This document shows, piece by piece, positions 17,245 through 26,051 of a stretch of DNA of 64,000 nt (positions are counted from its first letter, which is position 1; each line of letters opens with the position of its first letter). The stretch is taken from positions 104,289 through 168,288 of the forward strand of contig NZ_JAKZGP010000003.1 of NCBI RefSeq assembly GCF_022549775.1, in the 5' to 3' direction. The position numbers and the translations under genes were made by a program. A model generated the notes under the pieces. The model ran no database searches. It saw only the letters and a list, made by a program, of their open reading frames with translations, and was not told where the DNA came from. This DNA comes from Belliella filtrata. GTDB taxonomy: Bacteria; Bacteroidota; Bacteroidia; Cytophagales; Cyclobacteriaceae.

Positions 17245-19149
17245 ATGGAAGAGAAAAGAGGATATATACAATTGGAGGATTTGGAGGTGTATAAATTGTC
17301 AAGAGAGCTGTCACGGATGGGATGGGCTATTTATAAAAAAATGGATTGGCAGACACGGAAAATAATTGGAGATCAATTTATTGAATCGACGGATTCTATT
17401 GGGGCAAATATAGCTGAGTCTTATGGTCGGGTTCATTATCTGGATAGAATCAGGTTTCTCTACAATAGCAGAGATTCTATGATTGAGGCTGTCAATCACT
17501 TTTTAAGCTTAATACTTGAAATAGAAATTATAGCAAAAGAGGAGTTTGATAACTTCAAGCAAGTGTCTGACAAACTTTCACTAAAACTCAACAACTACAT
17601 TCAATCTATTTACAATTCAAAAAACGAATCGAAAAAGCTTAATACAAAGGGGGTATTCCATATTCATAAAAAGGGTTCTCTAGAGAAACGATATCAATCA
17701 ATATCCAATATCCACAAATATCTAGTTCTGACCATATTTCTATGTATTTCCACCATATTTCAATTACAAAGTCAAACTTTAGAAAACTACTTAAATGAAG
17801 CAATTGAAAACAATGCGAGTTTGCAGGGTAGTTTCAAACAATATCAAGCCAGTCTTGAAAAAACAAAGCAAGTAAGTCTTGAGTCACCCCAATTGAATAT
17901 TGGTGTTTTTACCAGACCGATGGAACTGTTGATGGGGAATCAGCGGGCGGAGGCTTCGGTGATGCAGATGTTTCCTTGGTTTGGGATGCTCAGGACGCAG
18001 AAAGATGAAGCTACATTAATGGCGGAAGCCAAATACGAGGAATTTAGACAGCAGCGGAATGTGCTTCTTTATCAGGTCAAGGAGACTTACTTCCAATTGC
18101 AGCAATTGCAAAACACCATTGACATCACTTCCTCAAATTTGGAAATTTTAAAATCCTTGGAGCAATTGGCCATTATCCGCTATCAGGGAGGAAGTACTTT
18201 AGAAGCTGTTTCATCTGTGTCATCAGCGGTAAGAAGACCAACACGTGGCACCCAACAGGGAAGCGGAGAAGATGGAATGGGCATGGGAGGTGGAGGTTCT
18301 TCCGCTACTACTTCAGGTCAATCCTCAGCTGCAGCTTCCATGAACAGTATGGGTTCGGGTGGAGGTTCTGGTAAACTCACGGATGTACTCCGTCTGCAAG
18401 TTCAGGTCAAAACTTTAGAATCTGATTTGGAACAGCTGGAAGTGGACAAGCTCCCATTGACAGTAAAATTCAATCAACTATTAGGCAGAGATAAAAACGA
18501 AGTTATAGCCATAGATAACCGGTTGGAAAGTCAAAAAGCTATGGGTTGGGAAGTAGAAATGCTCGAGCAAATCCTGGAAACCAATCCCATGCTGTTGATG
18601 CTGGAAAAAGAAGGTTTGGCCTATCAGAAGCAAGGTGAAATGGCCAAATTAGAAGGTAAACCCATGTTTGGGTTGGGATTGAATTACATGGTGTTTTCAC
18701 CAAGGTCAGAAATGGGTGTGCCTGGCGGCATGGGAGGAATGGATTATATGCCTGCTGGTATGGGCAACAACATGATCATGCCTATGGCGAGGATTTCTAT
18801 GCCGATTTACCGTAAAAAATACAAATCTATGGAAGCGGAATCCAAGCTTTACTGGGAGGCTAATGAAAGACAAAAAGAAGATCTGCAAAGAAATCTGGAA
18901 ACTGAGTTTGAGATGATTCTTGCCTCCATTAAAGATGCGGATAGAAAAATCAAACTCTTAGAAGATCAAATCGAATTGACCGAGCAAACGCTAGAGTTAT
19001 CCGTGACTTCATACGCAACAGAAGGTAATTCCTTCGAAGAGATCTTGAGCATCCGAAGAGAATTACTGGATTTTAGCTTGAATCTGCTGAATATCAAGAT
19101 TGAAAGGGAGATTCAGTTGGCTAGGCTGGAGACATTGGTTGGAATTTGA
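17245..19149 (+). CDS. Four-helix-bundle protein fused in frame to a TolC/CusC-type outer-membrane efflux protein
   Basis: Residues 1 to about 125 are a full four-helix-bundle (23S IVS-like) protein with DLEVYKLSREL, WQTRKIIGDQF and STDSIGANIAESYGR. Residues 159 to 178 form a signal peptide (YLVLTIFLCIST, ending LQSQ), and residues 179 to 634 form a TolC-family protein with long helical hairpins. No stop separates them and no ATG, GTG or TTG lies between, so the only standard start is that of the helical bundle. The natural start of the TolC signal peptide would be ATA at 17701 (SNIHKYL). A Gly/Ser/Met-rich insert (328-376) and a Met-rich stretch (490-520) may bind Cu(I). It is the outer-membrane partner of cusA and cusB. 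Confidence 0.88.
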   Translation: MEEKRGYIQLEDLEVYKLSRELSRMGWAIYKKMDWQTRKIIGDQFIESTDSIGANIAESYGRVHYLDRIRFLYNSRDSMIEAVNHFLSLILEIEIIAKEEFDNFKQVSDKLSLKLNNYIQSIYNSKNESKKLNTKGVFHIHKKGSLEKRYQSISNIHKYLVLTIFLCISTIFQLQSQTLENYLNEAIENNASLQGSFKQYQASLEKTKQVSLESPQLNIGVFTRPMELLMGNQRAEASVMQMFPWFGMLRTQKDEATLMAEAKYEEFRQQRNVLLYQVKETYFQLQQLQNTIDITSSNLEILKSLEQLAIIRYQGGSTLEAVSSVSSAVRRPTRGTQQGSGEDGMGMGGGGSSATTSGQSSAAASMNSMGSGGGSGKLTDVLRLQVQVKTLESDLEQLEVDKLPLTVKFNQLLGRDKNEVIAIDNRLESQKAMGWEVEMLEQILETNPMLLMLEKEGLAYQKQGEMAKLEGKPMFGLGLNYMVFSPRSEMGVPGGMGGMDYMPAGMGNNMIMPMARISMPIYRKKYKSMEAESKLYWEANERQKEDLQRNLETEFEMILASIKDADRKIKLLEDQIELTEQTLELSVTSYATEGNSFEEILSIRRELLDFSLNLLNIKIEREIQLARLETLVGI

Positions 19150-19297
19150 ATTGATATTGATATAAAATGATATTAATGATATTAAGATATCGGCTTTCGG
19201 TGCCGTGTCATTGATTGGATCCATGTTTAGGAGCGAATTCAATGTCTATGAATATCTATTAATAAAATGGATTAGAGGTATACTTTAAAAAAACATA

Positions 19298-21061
19298 ATG
19301 AGCAAAAATAAGCAAATAGTAATCGTAATCCTAAGCTGCCTTTTCTTTGGGGCGGTAGCAGGATATCTGATTCGTGGGGGAAGGGAAGAGCATCCTGACC
19401 ATGAGCATACGCATATTGACGAAAACGGGGTGGAATACACTTGCTCCATGCACCCTCAAATCCGTCAAAATGAACCTGGGCAATGTCCGCTTTGCGGGAT
19501 GGCACTTACTCCAGTCAGCAATAAAAAGGGCGGAGAATCCAGCCCCTTTGTGTTGGAAATGACTCCCGAGGCAGTTGCTCTTTCCAACGTGCAGACAGTC
19601 AGGGTTAAATCTGGGGCTGGTACAGGGCAACTTTCCCTAACAGGAAAAATCCAAAGTAATGAACAACGTGTGAAAAGTCTTACTGCCAATTATGCGGGAA
19701 GGGTGGATCAACTGTTTATCAACTTTACCGGGCAGGAGGTCAGCAGGGGTGAAAAATTAGCTACCCTCTATTCTCCCGAACTGGTAAATGCCCAAAAGGA
19801 GCTGTTGGAAACCGCCAAAATCAAAGAGCGTCAACCAGCACTCTACCAAGCTGCTAAAGAAAAACTGAGACTTTGGAAAATTTCGGAAGAGCAGATTGCA
19901 AAGGTAGAAAGTTCGGGTGAGGTACAGTCCCAATTTGACGTCTATGCTGATGTGGCAGGTGTGGTGACAGCTAGAAATGTGTCTGTTGGTGACTTCGTCA
20001 GCAGGGGTTCTGTGCTTTTTGAAGTAGTGGACTTGAGTACGGTATGGGTGATTTTGGACGCTTACGAATCTGATCTAGGTGCTATCAAAAAAGGAGATGA
20101 TTTGAGTTTCTCTGTTTCCGCTTATCCGGGAAGGGCTTTCAATGCCAAGGTGACTTACATAGATCCGGTCTTGAACCCAGATACCAGAACTGTAGGAGTC
20201 CGTGCCGAAGCAATGAATCGGAATTTTGAGTTCAAACCAGAGATGTTTGTCTCTGCCAATATCTTTACAGGTCAATCGGGTCAGTCAGGTTTGATAATTC
20301 CCAAGACAGCAATACTTTGGACAGGGCCTAGATCGGTGGTCTATGCGCAGGTAGGGGATAAGGAAGCTCCGGCATTCGAGATGCGTGAGGTAGAATTGGG
20401 GGCAAGGGTAGGGGAAGACTACTTGGTTTTGTCAGGAGTAGAAGAAGGTGATCAAGTGGTTAGTAATGGGGTTTTTGCCATTGATGCAGCGGCCCAGTTG
20501 AGTGGAAATTATAGCATGATGACAAGACCGGAAGTGAAGACTTTGGATACACCTGAGGAATTTAGAAAACAGCTCACCGCTTTCGTTCAAATCTATTTTC
20601 CTATCAAAGATGCCTTGGTCAAATCTGATGCGGATGCTACCCAAAAGACAATCAGTCCTGCCAAAGCCAGTTTGGCCAAAGTAGATATGAATCTTTTGGA
20701 AGGAAAGGCCCATGACATTTGGATGGATCTATTGAGACCTATGCAGAACAGTCTGGATAAAATCACACAGACTTCAGATGTGGAGGAACAAAGGAAGCAT
20801 TTCGAGACCTTATCCGATAACCTGATTGAAGCAGTGGAATACTTTGGTGTAGTGGGTAAAACCACCTACCGTCAGTATTGTCCCATGGCCTTCAAAGACC
20901 AGGGAGCCTATTGGTTGAGCTCAGAAAAGGAAATCAGAAATCCATATTTTGGGGACACAATGCTGACTTGTGGAGAGGTCAAGGAAACTTATCAGCCGGG
21001 TAAGAGAGTCTCTTTATCATCTGGCAATCAGCCGGAGGTACAGGTGGGACATAAACATTAA
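19298..21061 (+). CDS. cusB: Efflux RND periplasmic adaptor, CusB type, with heavy-metal-binding domain and DUF3347
   Basis: The 587-residue protein begins with a membrane anchor (residues 7 to 25) and a His-rich linker. A heavy-metal-binding domain at residues 47 to 73 has YTCSMHP and CPLCGMAL. The membrane-fusion core follows, with barrel-sandwich, helical hairpin and beta-barrel parts (TANYAGRVDQLFINFTG, VDLSTVWVILDAYESD). Residues about 430 to 575 match DUF3347, with YCPMAF and LTCGEV as possible metal ligands. It links CusA to the outer-membrane protein. Carrying metal-binding modules at both ends suggests it hands metal to the pump. The gene lies 148 bp after the TolC stop in the same direction. 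Confidence 0.93.
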   Translation: MSKNKQIVIVILSCLFFGAVAGYLIRGGREEHPDHEHTHIDENGVEYTCSMHPQIRQNEPGQCPLCGMALTPVSNKKGGESSPFVLEMTPEAVALSNVQTVRVKSGAGTGQLSLTGKIQSNEQRVKSLTANYAGRVDQLFINFTGQEVSRGEKLATLYSPELVNAQKELLETAKIKERQPALYQAAKEKLRLWKISEEQIAKVESSGEVQSQFDVYADVAGVVTARNVSVGDFVSRGSVLFEVVDLSTVWVILDAYESDLGAIKKGDDLSFSVSAYPGRAFNAKVTYIDPVLNPDTRTVGVRAEAMNRNFEFKPEMFVSANIFTGQSGQSGLIIPKTAILWTGPRSVVYAQVGDKEAPAFEMREVELGARVGEDYLVLSGVEEGDQVVSNGVFAIDAAAQLSGNYSMMTRPEVKTLDTPEEFRKQLTAFVQIYFPIKDALVKSDADATQKTISPAKASLAKVDMNLLEGKAHDIWMDLLRPMQNSLDKITQTSDVEEQRKHFETLSDNLIEAVEYFGVVGKTTYRQYCPMAFKDQGAYWLSSEKEIRNPYFGDTMLTCGEVKETYQPGKRVSLSSGNQPEVQVGHKH

Positions 21062-21184
21062 ACTGATGTTAGTTGATAATGAGTTGATATTGAGATATTA
21101 GTCCCTAGATTGTCGGGATGTCTTCATTATATAGAGGTATATTGGTTTGGGATATTCATGTTTGCCTTGGAATCGAGTCTTTTA

Positions 21185-21228
21185 AAAGAAGCGGTTTTAG
21201 GCTTCTTTGTCTAAAGATTCAAATCTTT
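21185..21228 (+). repeat. Two consecutive hairpins after cusB
   Basis: AAAGAAGC (21185-21192) pairs with GCTTCTTT (21201-21208), and AAAGATT (21213-21219) pairs with AATCTTT (21222-21228). Neither has a U-tract on the plus strand. They lie in the 268-bp gap before the DUF2911 gene and could be a weak terminator or processing site. Confidence 0.4.
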
Positions 21229-21329
21229 GGTTTACTGAGTACTATTGGTCAACATCAATGAATATCTTAATTTAAAAAATCAAATTTTAAAATATAAAAG
21301 CTAAAAATTACCTGATCATCTTACTCTTA

Positions 21330-21887
21330 ATGATTATCTTTTCATGCACCTCCAACAAGACTGAGGAGAAGCAAGTAGCAAAAGATGAACATGCCCATCA
21401 TGACCACAGTGTCCATGCAGGAGCATCTAATTCCAAAAGCCCAAGGACTGCCGCTATGGCCATTATTGGTTCCAACCATATGCACATAGACTATGCTGCT
21501 CCCAGTGTAAGAGGAAGGAAGGTTTTCGGTGGGCTCGTGGCCTATGATGAAGTTTGGGTGACTGGGGCACATTCGGCCACAAGTATTTCTTTCAATGAAG
21601 ATCTTGAGATCGAGGGGGAAGTGTTTCCTGCTGGAAAATATGCGTTATTTACTATTCCTGGTAAAGAAAGCTGGACGGTTATACTTAATACTAATTTTGA
21701 ACAACATCTAGCTGATGATTATGATGAAGCTAAGGATGTGGCAAGGTTCACCATTCCATTGCATGTATTGGATAATTCCGTAGAACAACTGAAATTTGAA
21801 GTGGTAAGCAAAGAAGGGAATCAAGGAGAAATAATATTCAATTGGGCTGACAGGGGATTTGTATTGAATGTGAGATTAGTTAATTAA
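21330..21887 (+). CDS. DUF2911 family lipoprotein, probable start upstream at an ATA (21294)
   Basis: From ATG 21330 the protein has 185 residues with a His-rich N-terminus (DEHAHHDHSVHAG) and the DUF2911 body (DYAAPSVRGRKVFGGLV, VWVTGAHSATSISFN, PAGKYALFTIPG). With that ATG, only five residues precede the lipobox Cys, too few for a signal peptide. The same frame is open upstream and reads ATA-KAKNYLIILLLMIIFSC from 21294, a textbook lipoprotein signal. No ATG, GTG or TTG lies in that extension. The His-rich segment suggests metal binding in the periplasm, consistent with its position after cusB. The stop overlaps the stop of the convergent PAS gene by 4 bp. Confidence 0.85.
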   Translation: MIIFSCTSNKTEEKQVAKDEHAHHDHSVHAGASNSKSPRTAAMAIIGSNHMHIDYAAPSVRGRKVFGGLVAYDEVWVTGAHSATSISFNEDLEIEGEVFPAGKYALFTIPGKESWTVILNTNFEQHLADDYDEAKDVARFTIPLHVLDNSVEQLKFEVVSKEGNQGEIIFNWADRGFVLNVRLVN

Positions 21888-22525
21888 TCAACATTCTCTA
21901 AATTCTGTTGATTTAAGGAACTCGATGAGTGGATACTTTCTTGTAATGCATTATCGAGTTTCTGAGCTTCTTCTTTTAGTATCGAAATTAGCTCAGGAAT
22001 CTCCTCTGGATTATTTTGAGGTTGGATTACCTCTAATATTCCGATGATATTTGCAAGCTTTGCACGCATAAGGTGAGATTGGTTGAAAGTAAGCTTTTTT
22101 AGGAACTCACTTTGTTGTTCAAGAATGCTATTAGACTTCTTTTTTTTGATAGCTTTCTTTTTGTCTTTGTTTGATATAATATCATGTCCAAAACCTATCA
22201 TTTTAATTTGCGTGTTGGGTGAGTTAAACAATTGAAACTCCCAGCGAGTCCGTTTAAATTCTCCCTCAGCTATTCCTTTGATTCTTAACTCCATAGTGAA
22301 AGACTCTTCGTTTTCAACTAGGGCTATTTCTGTTCTTTTTTGGAACAAAATATAATCATTGGCATGAAGCATATTTTGTATACTTTCCTGAAATAAGGTG
22401 TTTTGATCAAGGGAAATTTGCCTTTTAAACTTTTTGTTGGCATCTATGATGACACCACGTTCACCTATTTTTAAATGATAGAAATAGTTGGATTCAATAA
22501 TTGGTCTTTTTTCAGTAGCTTTCAT
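21884..22525 (-). CDS. PAS-domain protein with histidine-kinase DHp-like helix but no ATPase domain
   Basis: The 213 residues contain an N-terminal PAS-like fold (residues 10 to 120, YFYHLKIGERGVIIDANKKF, ELRIKGIAEGEF), a lysine-rich linker (NKDKKKAIKKKK) and a helical segment, LTFNQSHLMRAKLANIIGI. That segment has the shape of the phospho-acceptor helix of Bacteroidota PAS kinases (SH-x-x-R-x-x-L-A-N-I-x-G). The catalytic HATPase domain is absent and the chain ends after a short coiled region. It could be phosphorylated by another kinase, serve as a signal relay, or be a truncated kinase. Its link to metal efflux is only positional. Confidence 0.75.
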   Translation of the reverse strand: MKATEKRPIIESNYFYHLKIGERGVIIDANKKFKRQISLDQNTLFQESIQNMLHANDYILFQKRTEIALVENEESFTMELRIKGIAEGEFKRTRWEFQLFNSPNTQIKMIGFGHDIISNKDKKKAIKKKKSNSILEQQSEFLKKLTFNQSHLMRAKLANIIGILEVIQPQNNPEEIPELISILKEEAQKLDNALQESIHSSSSLNQQNLENVD

Positions 22526-22877
22526 TTCGGTGATGGATAGCAGTCACAAAGTTAACGAATAAAAGCATGATAATATTTAAAAAGCAAAAAATATTATTCA
22601 AGATGCAAAAAACTATATTTAACATTCTTTTTACAGCTTTTTGAATTAGTTTGAATTATGATTGGAATATGCTGACTGGATATTAAATGTGCTTTTATGG
22701 TATTTATCTTATGTTTTTTGGTGAAATACCTATTTTATGGTTTTTTGAATTGGAGTGGTTTTTCCAATTTTTCACTTAGCAAAAACCAGAAATAGACTTC
22801 TGGTAGTGTTTATCATAAAAATCCAATCAATTGATGATAGTAGCTTTCTGTAAAATCCGACTATTCTAAAAAAGAAA
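22526..22877. other. AT-rich intergenic stretch without a gene
   Basis: No coding frame or homology remnant was recognised on either strand. The right end supplies the U-tract of the DUF4494 terminator; the left end carries a -7-like element for the PAS gene at 22547-22554. Confidence 0.5.
22547..22554 (-). promoter_or_regulatory. Candidate -7 element (TAACTTTG) for the PAS/DHp gene
   Basis: On the minus strand TAACTTTG fits TAnnTTTG and lies 21 bp before the ATG at 22525. A matching TTTG at 19 nt upstream is not evident. Confidence 0.35.
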
Positions 22878-22924
22878 AGCCTCTGCAAGAGACAAGCTTG
22901 ACTTGTTCTATATTTGCAGAGGCT
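22867..22924 (-). terminator. Terminator of the DUF4494 gene
   Basis: Read on the minus strand, an 11-bp perfect stem (22924-22914 with 22888-22878) is followed by a T-rich tract at 22877-22867. A smaller GACAAG/CTTGTC-like dyad sits in the loop. Confidence 0.75.
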
Positions 22925-22960
22925 AATTATGATTATATTTTAAAGGATTATGGTCTTAAT

Positions 22961-23608
22961 TTAAGCATCTTTTCCTTCAAAGTTGTCTTCATCATCTTCT
23001 TCGTATTGAGAAAATTCAGGTGTCTCATCTGCTTCGTTGTCAGCTTCAAACACTTCGTCTTCATTTGTAGCGTCTGCGGGTCTATTTGCTGCCCTAGCTT
23101 CATCTCTTCTGTCTTGATCAGCCTTAACTTCGCTTAGAGGTTTGAGATTTGAAGGTGGTGGTGGAAGAAGTTCTTCATCATCTCTTTCATACGGAAAAAC
23201 CTCTACTATTGGGCTTTCGGTAATATCTGGAACACGGAAAGTGACAAGCATATTATTTAAGCTTTCAAAAATCCGCTCATAGGCTTCCTTTACATCATGG
23301 GCTGTGACAAGCATGAACTGGGTAACTTTCTTTTCTTTTCCACTATCTGCATCAGTTATGATGTATGTGATTTTACATTTGTGCCAAATGTCAATATCCT
23401 CATATGGAAACACATCTACAATATTACTTTTGCTGATATTTGTAACTTGGAAGTCTCCTCGGATTACTGACCCGAGCAAGTCGTATATTCTTGCTTCTGC
23501 CTCGGTAAAAGACACTGCATCCACTAAGTATTGCTCGGATACGTTTTTCAATAGGCCTTCCTCATTCTCCTTGGCATACTTTACTTTACACAGGAACCAA
23601 ACTCTCAT
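22961..23608 (-). CDS. DUF4494 domain-containing protein
   Basis: The ATG at 23608 (MRVWFLCKVKY) is the family's usual start and sits after an A-rich stretch; a longer TTG start at 23662 would add 18 unlikely residues. The 215-residue product shows the DUF4494 pattern: NVSEQYLVDAVSFTEAEARI, then two repeats of a short beta motif ending VFPYE. The last 70 residues are disordered and acidic, with EFSQYEEDDEDNFEGKDA at the end. The family is widespread in Bacteroidota and of unknown function. It has its own terminator downstream. Confidence 0.85.
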   Translation of the reverse strand: MRVWFLCKVKYAKENEEGLLKNVSEQYLVDAVSFTEAEARIYDLLGSVIRGDFQVTNISKSNIVDVFPYEDIDIWHKCKITYIITDADSGKEKKVTQFMLVTAHDVKEAYERIFESLNNMLVTFRVPDITESPIVEVFPYERDDEELLPPPPSNLKPLSEVKADQDRRDEARAANRPADATNEDEVFEADNEADETPEFSQYEEDDEDNFEGKDA

Positions 23609-23758
23609 ATTTAAAATAATTTTTGTGCTTGCGAAGGTAAGATTAATTGTCAAAAGCAACAATTCAATCGTTATGAAAAGAAAGATTATTTATCTTAGGT
23701 CAACTTGTCTGGATCTTCTTGTCCTTCTCGTAATATTTCTCGTATATTCCATTCGAAT

Positions 23759-26050
23759 ATGTTAGAAAAAATCCAATATAGCTTTCCAGTTCAGCTTTTA
23801 CTTCTCCATTTGAAAAAGAATCTTGCATTGATTTTTCTATGGGTGTTACTAACGCTGATTATCACTCAAAACTTTGGGACTGTATTGGGAATTCCATATT
23901 TATTTCTTGATCCAGAGTATTTGAATGTGGTCAATTGGAGAGGCTTTTTTCTGATGGGCATTGCATTTGCGATTTTCACCATGTCTTTTCATATGACGAC
24001 ATATATCTTAGATGGTGCTAAATTCAAGTTTTTGGCTGTAGTATCTAGACCATTTATTCAGTTTTGCGTCAACAATGCGCTGATTCCATTGATTTTTTAC
24101 TTGATCTACATCTACTCTTTTATGAGTTTTCAATTTGATAATGATCCAGATGATTATTGGAGCGTTTTCAATCTTCTGTTTGGGTTTTTAGGCGGTACTT
24201 TTTTAAGTTACACTTTGATTTTTGTGTATTTTGGCTTTACAAATAAGGATGCATTTTTGTTGTTTGCGGACTCTGTCGAGAAGAGGTTGAAAAAAAATCC
24301 GATTACCAGAGCAAACATGCTCAAGCGAATCAAAGAAAGTAAAGAGTCTAAATACAAGGTGCTTGATTACCTTGATTTTAGGATGAAAATTCGATTTGTA
24401 AATAGTGATTTGTCCAAGTTCAAACAGTATCAACTACTTCGTGTTTTTGACCAAAATCACCTGAATTTGTTTATCATCCAATCTATCCTGATAAGTTTAA
24501 TTCTATTATTAGGGTTTTTTCAAGAATATCCTGTTCTCCAAATTCCAGCAGCTACAAGCGCTACATTGCTGTTTTCGATCGTAACGATGCTCGTGGGGGC
24601 AATAGCATTTTGGTTGAGAGATTATTCCACACCGCTTTTGCTTGGGATTTTGATTTTATTTAATGCATTTTCTAATATTCCGCTCTTCAATCGACCTCAT
24701 ACTGCCGTGGGCTTGGATTATGAAGCATCTCCTGCCTCATACAAGCTGGAAAAGCTGGACGCTATCCTTCATCCGGACACGGTGTCCAAGGATAAAATGC
24801 AAACCATAAAGATTTTGAACAATTGGAAAGGGAAATTTCCTCCAAACTCCAAGCCAAGAATGATCCTAATCACTACGAGTGGTGGAGGTCAAAGGGCTGC
24901 ACTATGGACCATGAATGTGCTACAACAAGTGCAGGCTCATTCTGATGGGCAGGCTTTTAAGCATACTCAACTCATCACAGGGGCTTCTGGAGGGATTGTT
25001 GGAGCCGCTTTTTTTAGGGAACTTTATCTGCGCTATCAGCAGGGTGATATTCCTAACCTCTTGGATAAAATATACTTGGACCAAATCTCGGCGGACAACC
25101 TGAATCCTATCATTTTCACTTTGATGGTGAATGATCTTTTTATCAGGAGTCAATATCATGAATATAATGGACGAAGGTATTTGAAGGACAGAGGTTTTTC
25201 TTTTGAGAAGCAATTCAATACCAACACAAAGGGCTTTTTGGATAAATCATTAAAAGATTATGCTGATCCGGAATTCAAAAGTTTGATTCCTATGCTTCCT
25301 GTGACTCCATTGATTATCAATGATGGTAGAAAACTGTTCATTTCCCCTAATAGCATGTCGTATATGGGAGTGTCTGTGTCTAGCGTTGGCTCATATAATG
25401 AGAAAAGTCAAAGTATAGATTTTAGGCGCTTTTTTGCAGGTCAAGATGCTGATAATTTACATTTTATAAGTGCCTTAAGGATGGGGGCTACTTTTCCTTT
25501 TATCACACCAAATATTCAACTCCCTTCTGATCCACAGATGGATGTGATGGACTCTGGATTGTCAGATAACTTTGGGATGCAAGACGCCTTGCGGTTCTTA
25601 CATATATTTCAAGAATGGATCAAAGAGAATACCTCAGGTGTTACTTTAATTACCATAAGGGATTCTGAAAAATCTTCTGAAATCGAACCCAAGCTTCAGC
25701 CTAGAGTTTTTGAAAAATTGATAACACCACTTAAAAACATTTATATCAATTGGGATAATGTACAGACACTAGACAATGAAGTTCTGTATTATAAACATAA
25801 AGAATGGCTTCCATTTGATCTTGATAGGATAGAGTTTGAGTATTCTACTAGTCAGTTTATAAGAGATAGGGGATTGGTAGATCAAGAAGGTGGTGCTGCA
25901 CAACAAGAGCGAGAAATTCAACGTGCTTCACTCAATTGGAGGTTGACTAGTAGGGAAAAAAAATCAATACTTGAAGCAATAGATAGTCCTCACAATAGAG
26001 AGGCATTAAAAAAAGTAGCTAGGATAAATTACCTAGCTACTGAGGAGTGA
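23759..26050 (+). CDS. Patatin-like phospholipase with N-terminal multi-pass membrane domain
   Basis: The ATG at 23759 gives 763 residues. About seven hydrophobic segments occupy residues 20 to 320, interrupted by a charged loop near residues 170 to 235. The patatin domain follows, with the oxyanion loop GGGQRAALW, nucleophile Ser410 in GASGG and catalytic Asp598 in DSGLSDNFG. The Ser/Asp dyad predicts lipid acyl hydrolase activity on membrane phospholipids or related esters. Joining a patatin domain to a large membrane domain would hold the enzyme at the inner membrane. It converges with the Kef antiporter, the stops being 1 bp apart. Confidence 0.87.
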   Translation: MLEKIQYSFPVQLLLLHLKKNLALIFLWVLLTLIITQNFGTVLGIPYLFLDPEYLNVVNWRGFFLMGIAFAIFTMSFHMTTYILDGAKFKFLAVVSRPFIQFCVNNALIPLIFYLIYIYSFMSFQFDNDPDDYWSVFNLLFGFLGGTFLSYTLIFVYFGFTNKDAFLLFADSVEKRLKKNPITRANMLKRIKESKESKYKVLDYLDFRMKIRFVNSDLSKFKQYQLLRVFDQNHLNLFIIQSILISLILLLGFFQEYPVLQIPAATSATLLFSIVTMLVGAIAFWLRDYSTPLLLGILILFNAFSNIPLFNRPHTAVGLDYEASPASYKLEKLDAILHPDTVSKDKMQTIKILNNWKGKFPPNSKPRMILITTSGGGQRAALWTMNVLQQVQAHSDGQAFKHTQLITGASGGIVGAAFFRELYLRYQQGDIPNLLDKIYLDQISADNLNPIIFTLMVNDLFIRSQYHEYNGRRYLKDRGFSFEKQFNTNTKGFLDKSLKDYADPEFKSLIPMLPVTPLIINDGRKLFISPNSMSYMGVSVSSVGSYNEKSQSIDFRRFFAGQDADNLHFISALRMGATFPFITPNIQLPSDPQMDVMDSGLSDNFGMQDALRFLHIFQEWIKENTSGVTLITIRDSEKSSEIEPKLQPRVFEKLITPLKNIYINWDNVQTLDNEVLYYKHKEWLPFDLDRIEFEYSTSQFIRDRGLVDQEGGAAQQEREIQRASLNWRLTSREKKSILEAIDSPHNREALKKVARINYLATEE

Positions 26051-26051
26051 A

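Noticed and set aside
802..19247. A shared 13-mer GAATTCAATGTCT at 802-814 and 19235-19247
   Set aside because: Only 13 bases match and the flanks differ; too short to call a repeat without genome-wide counts.
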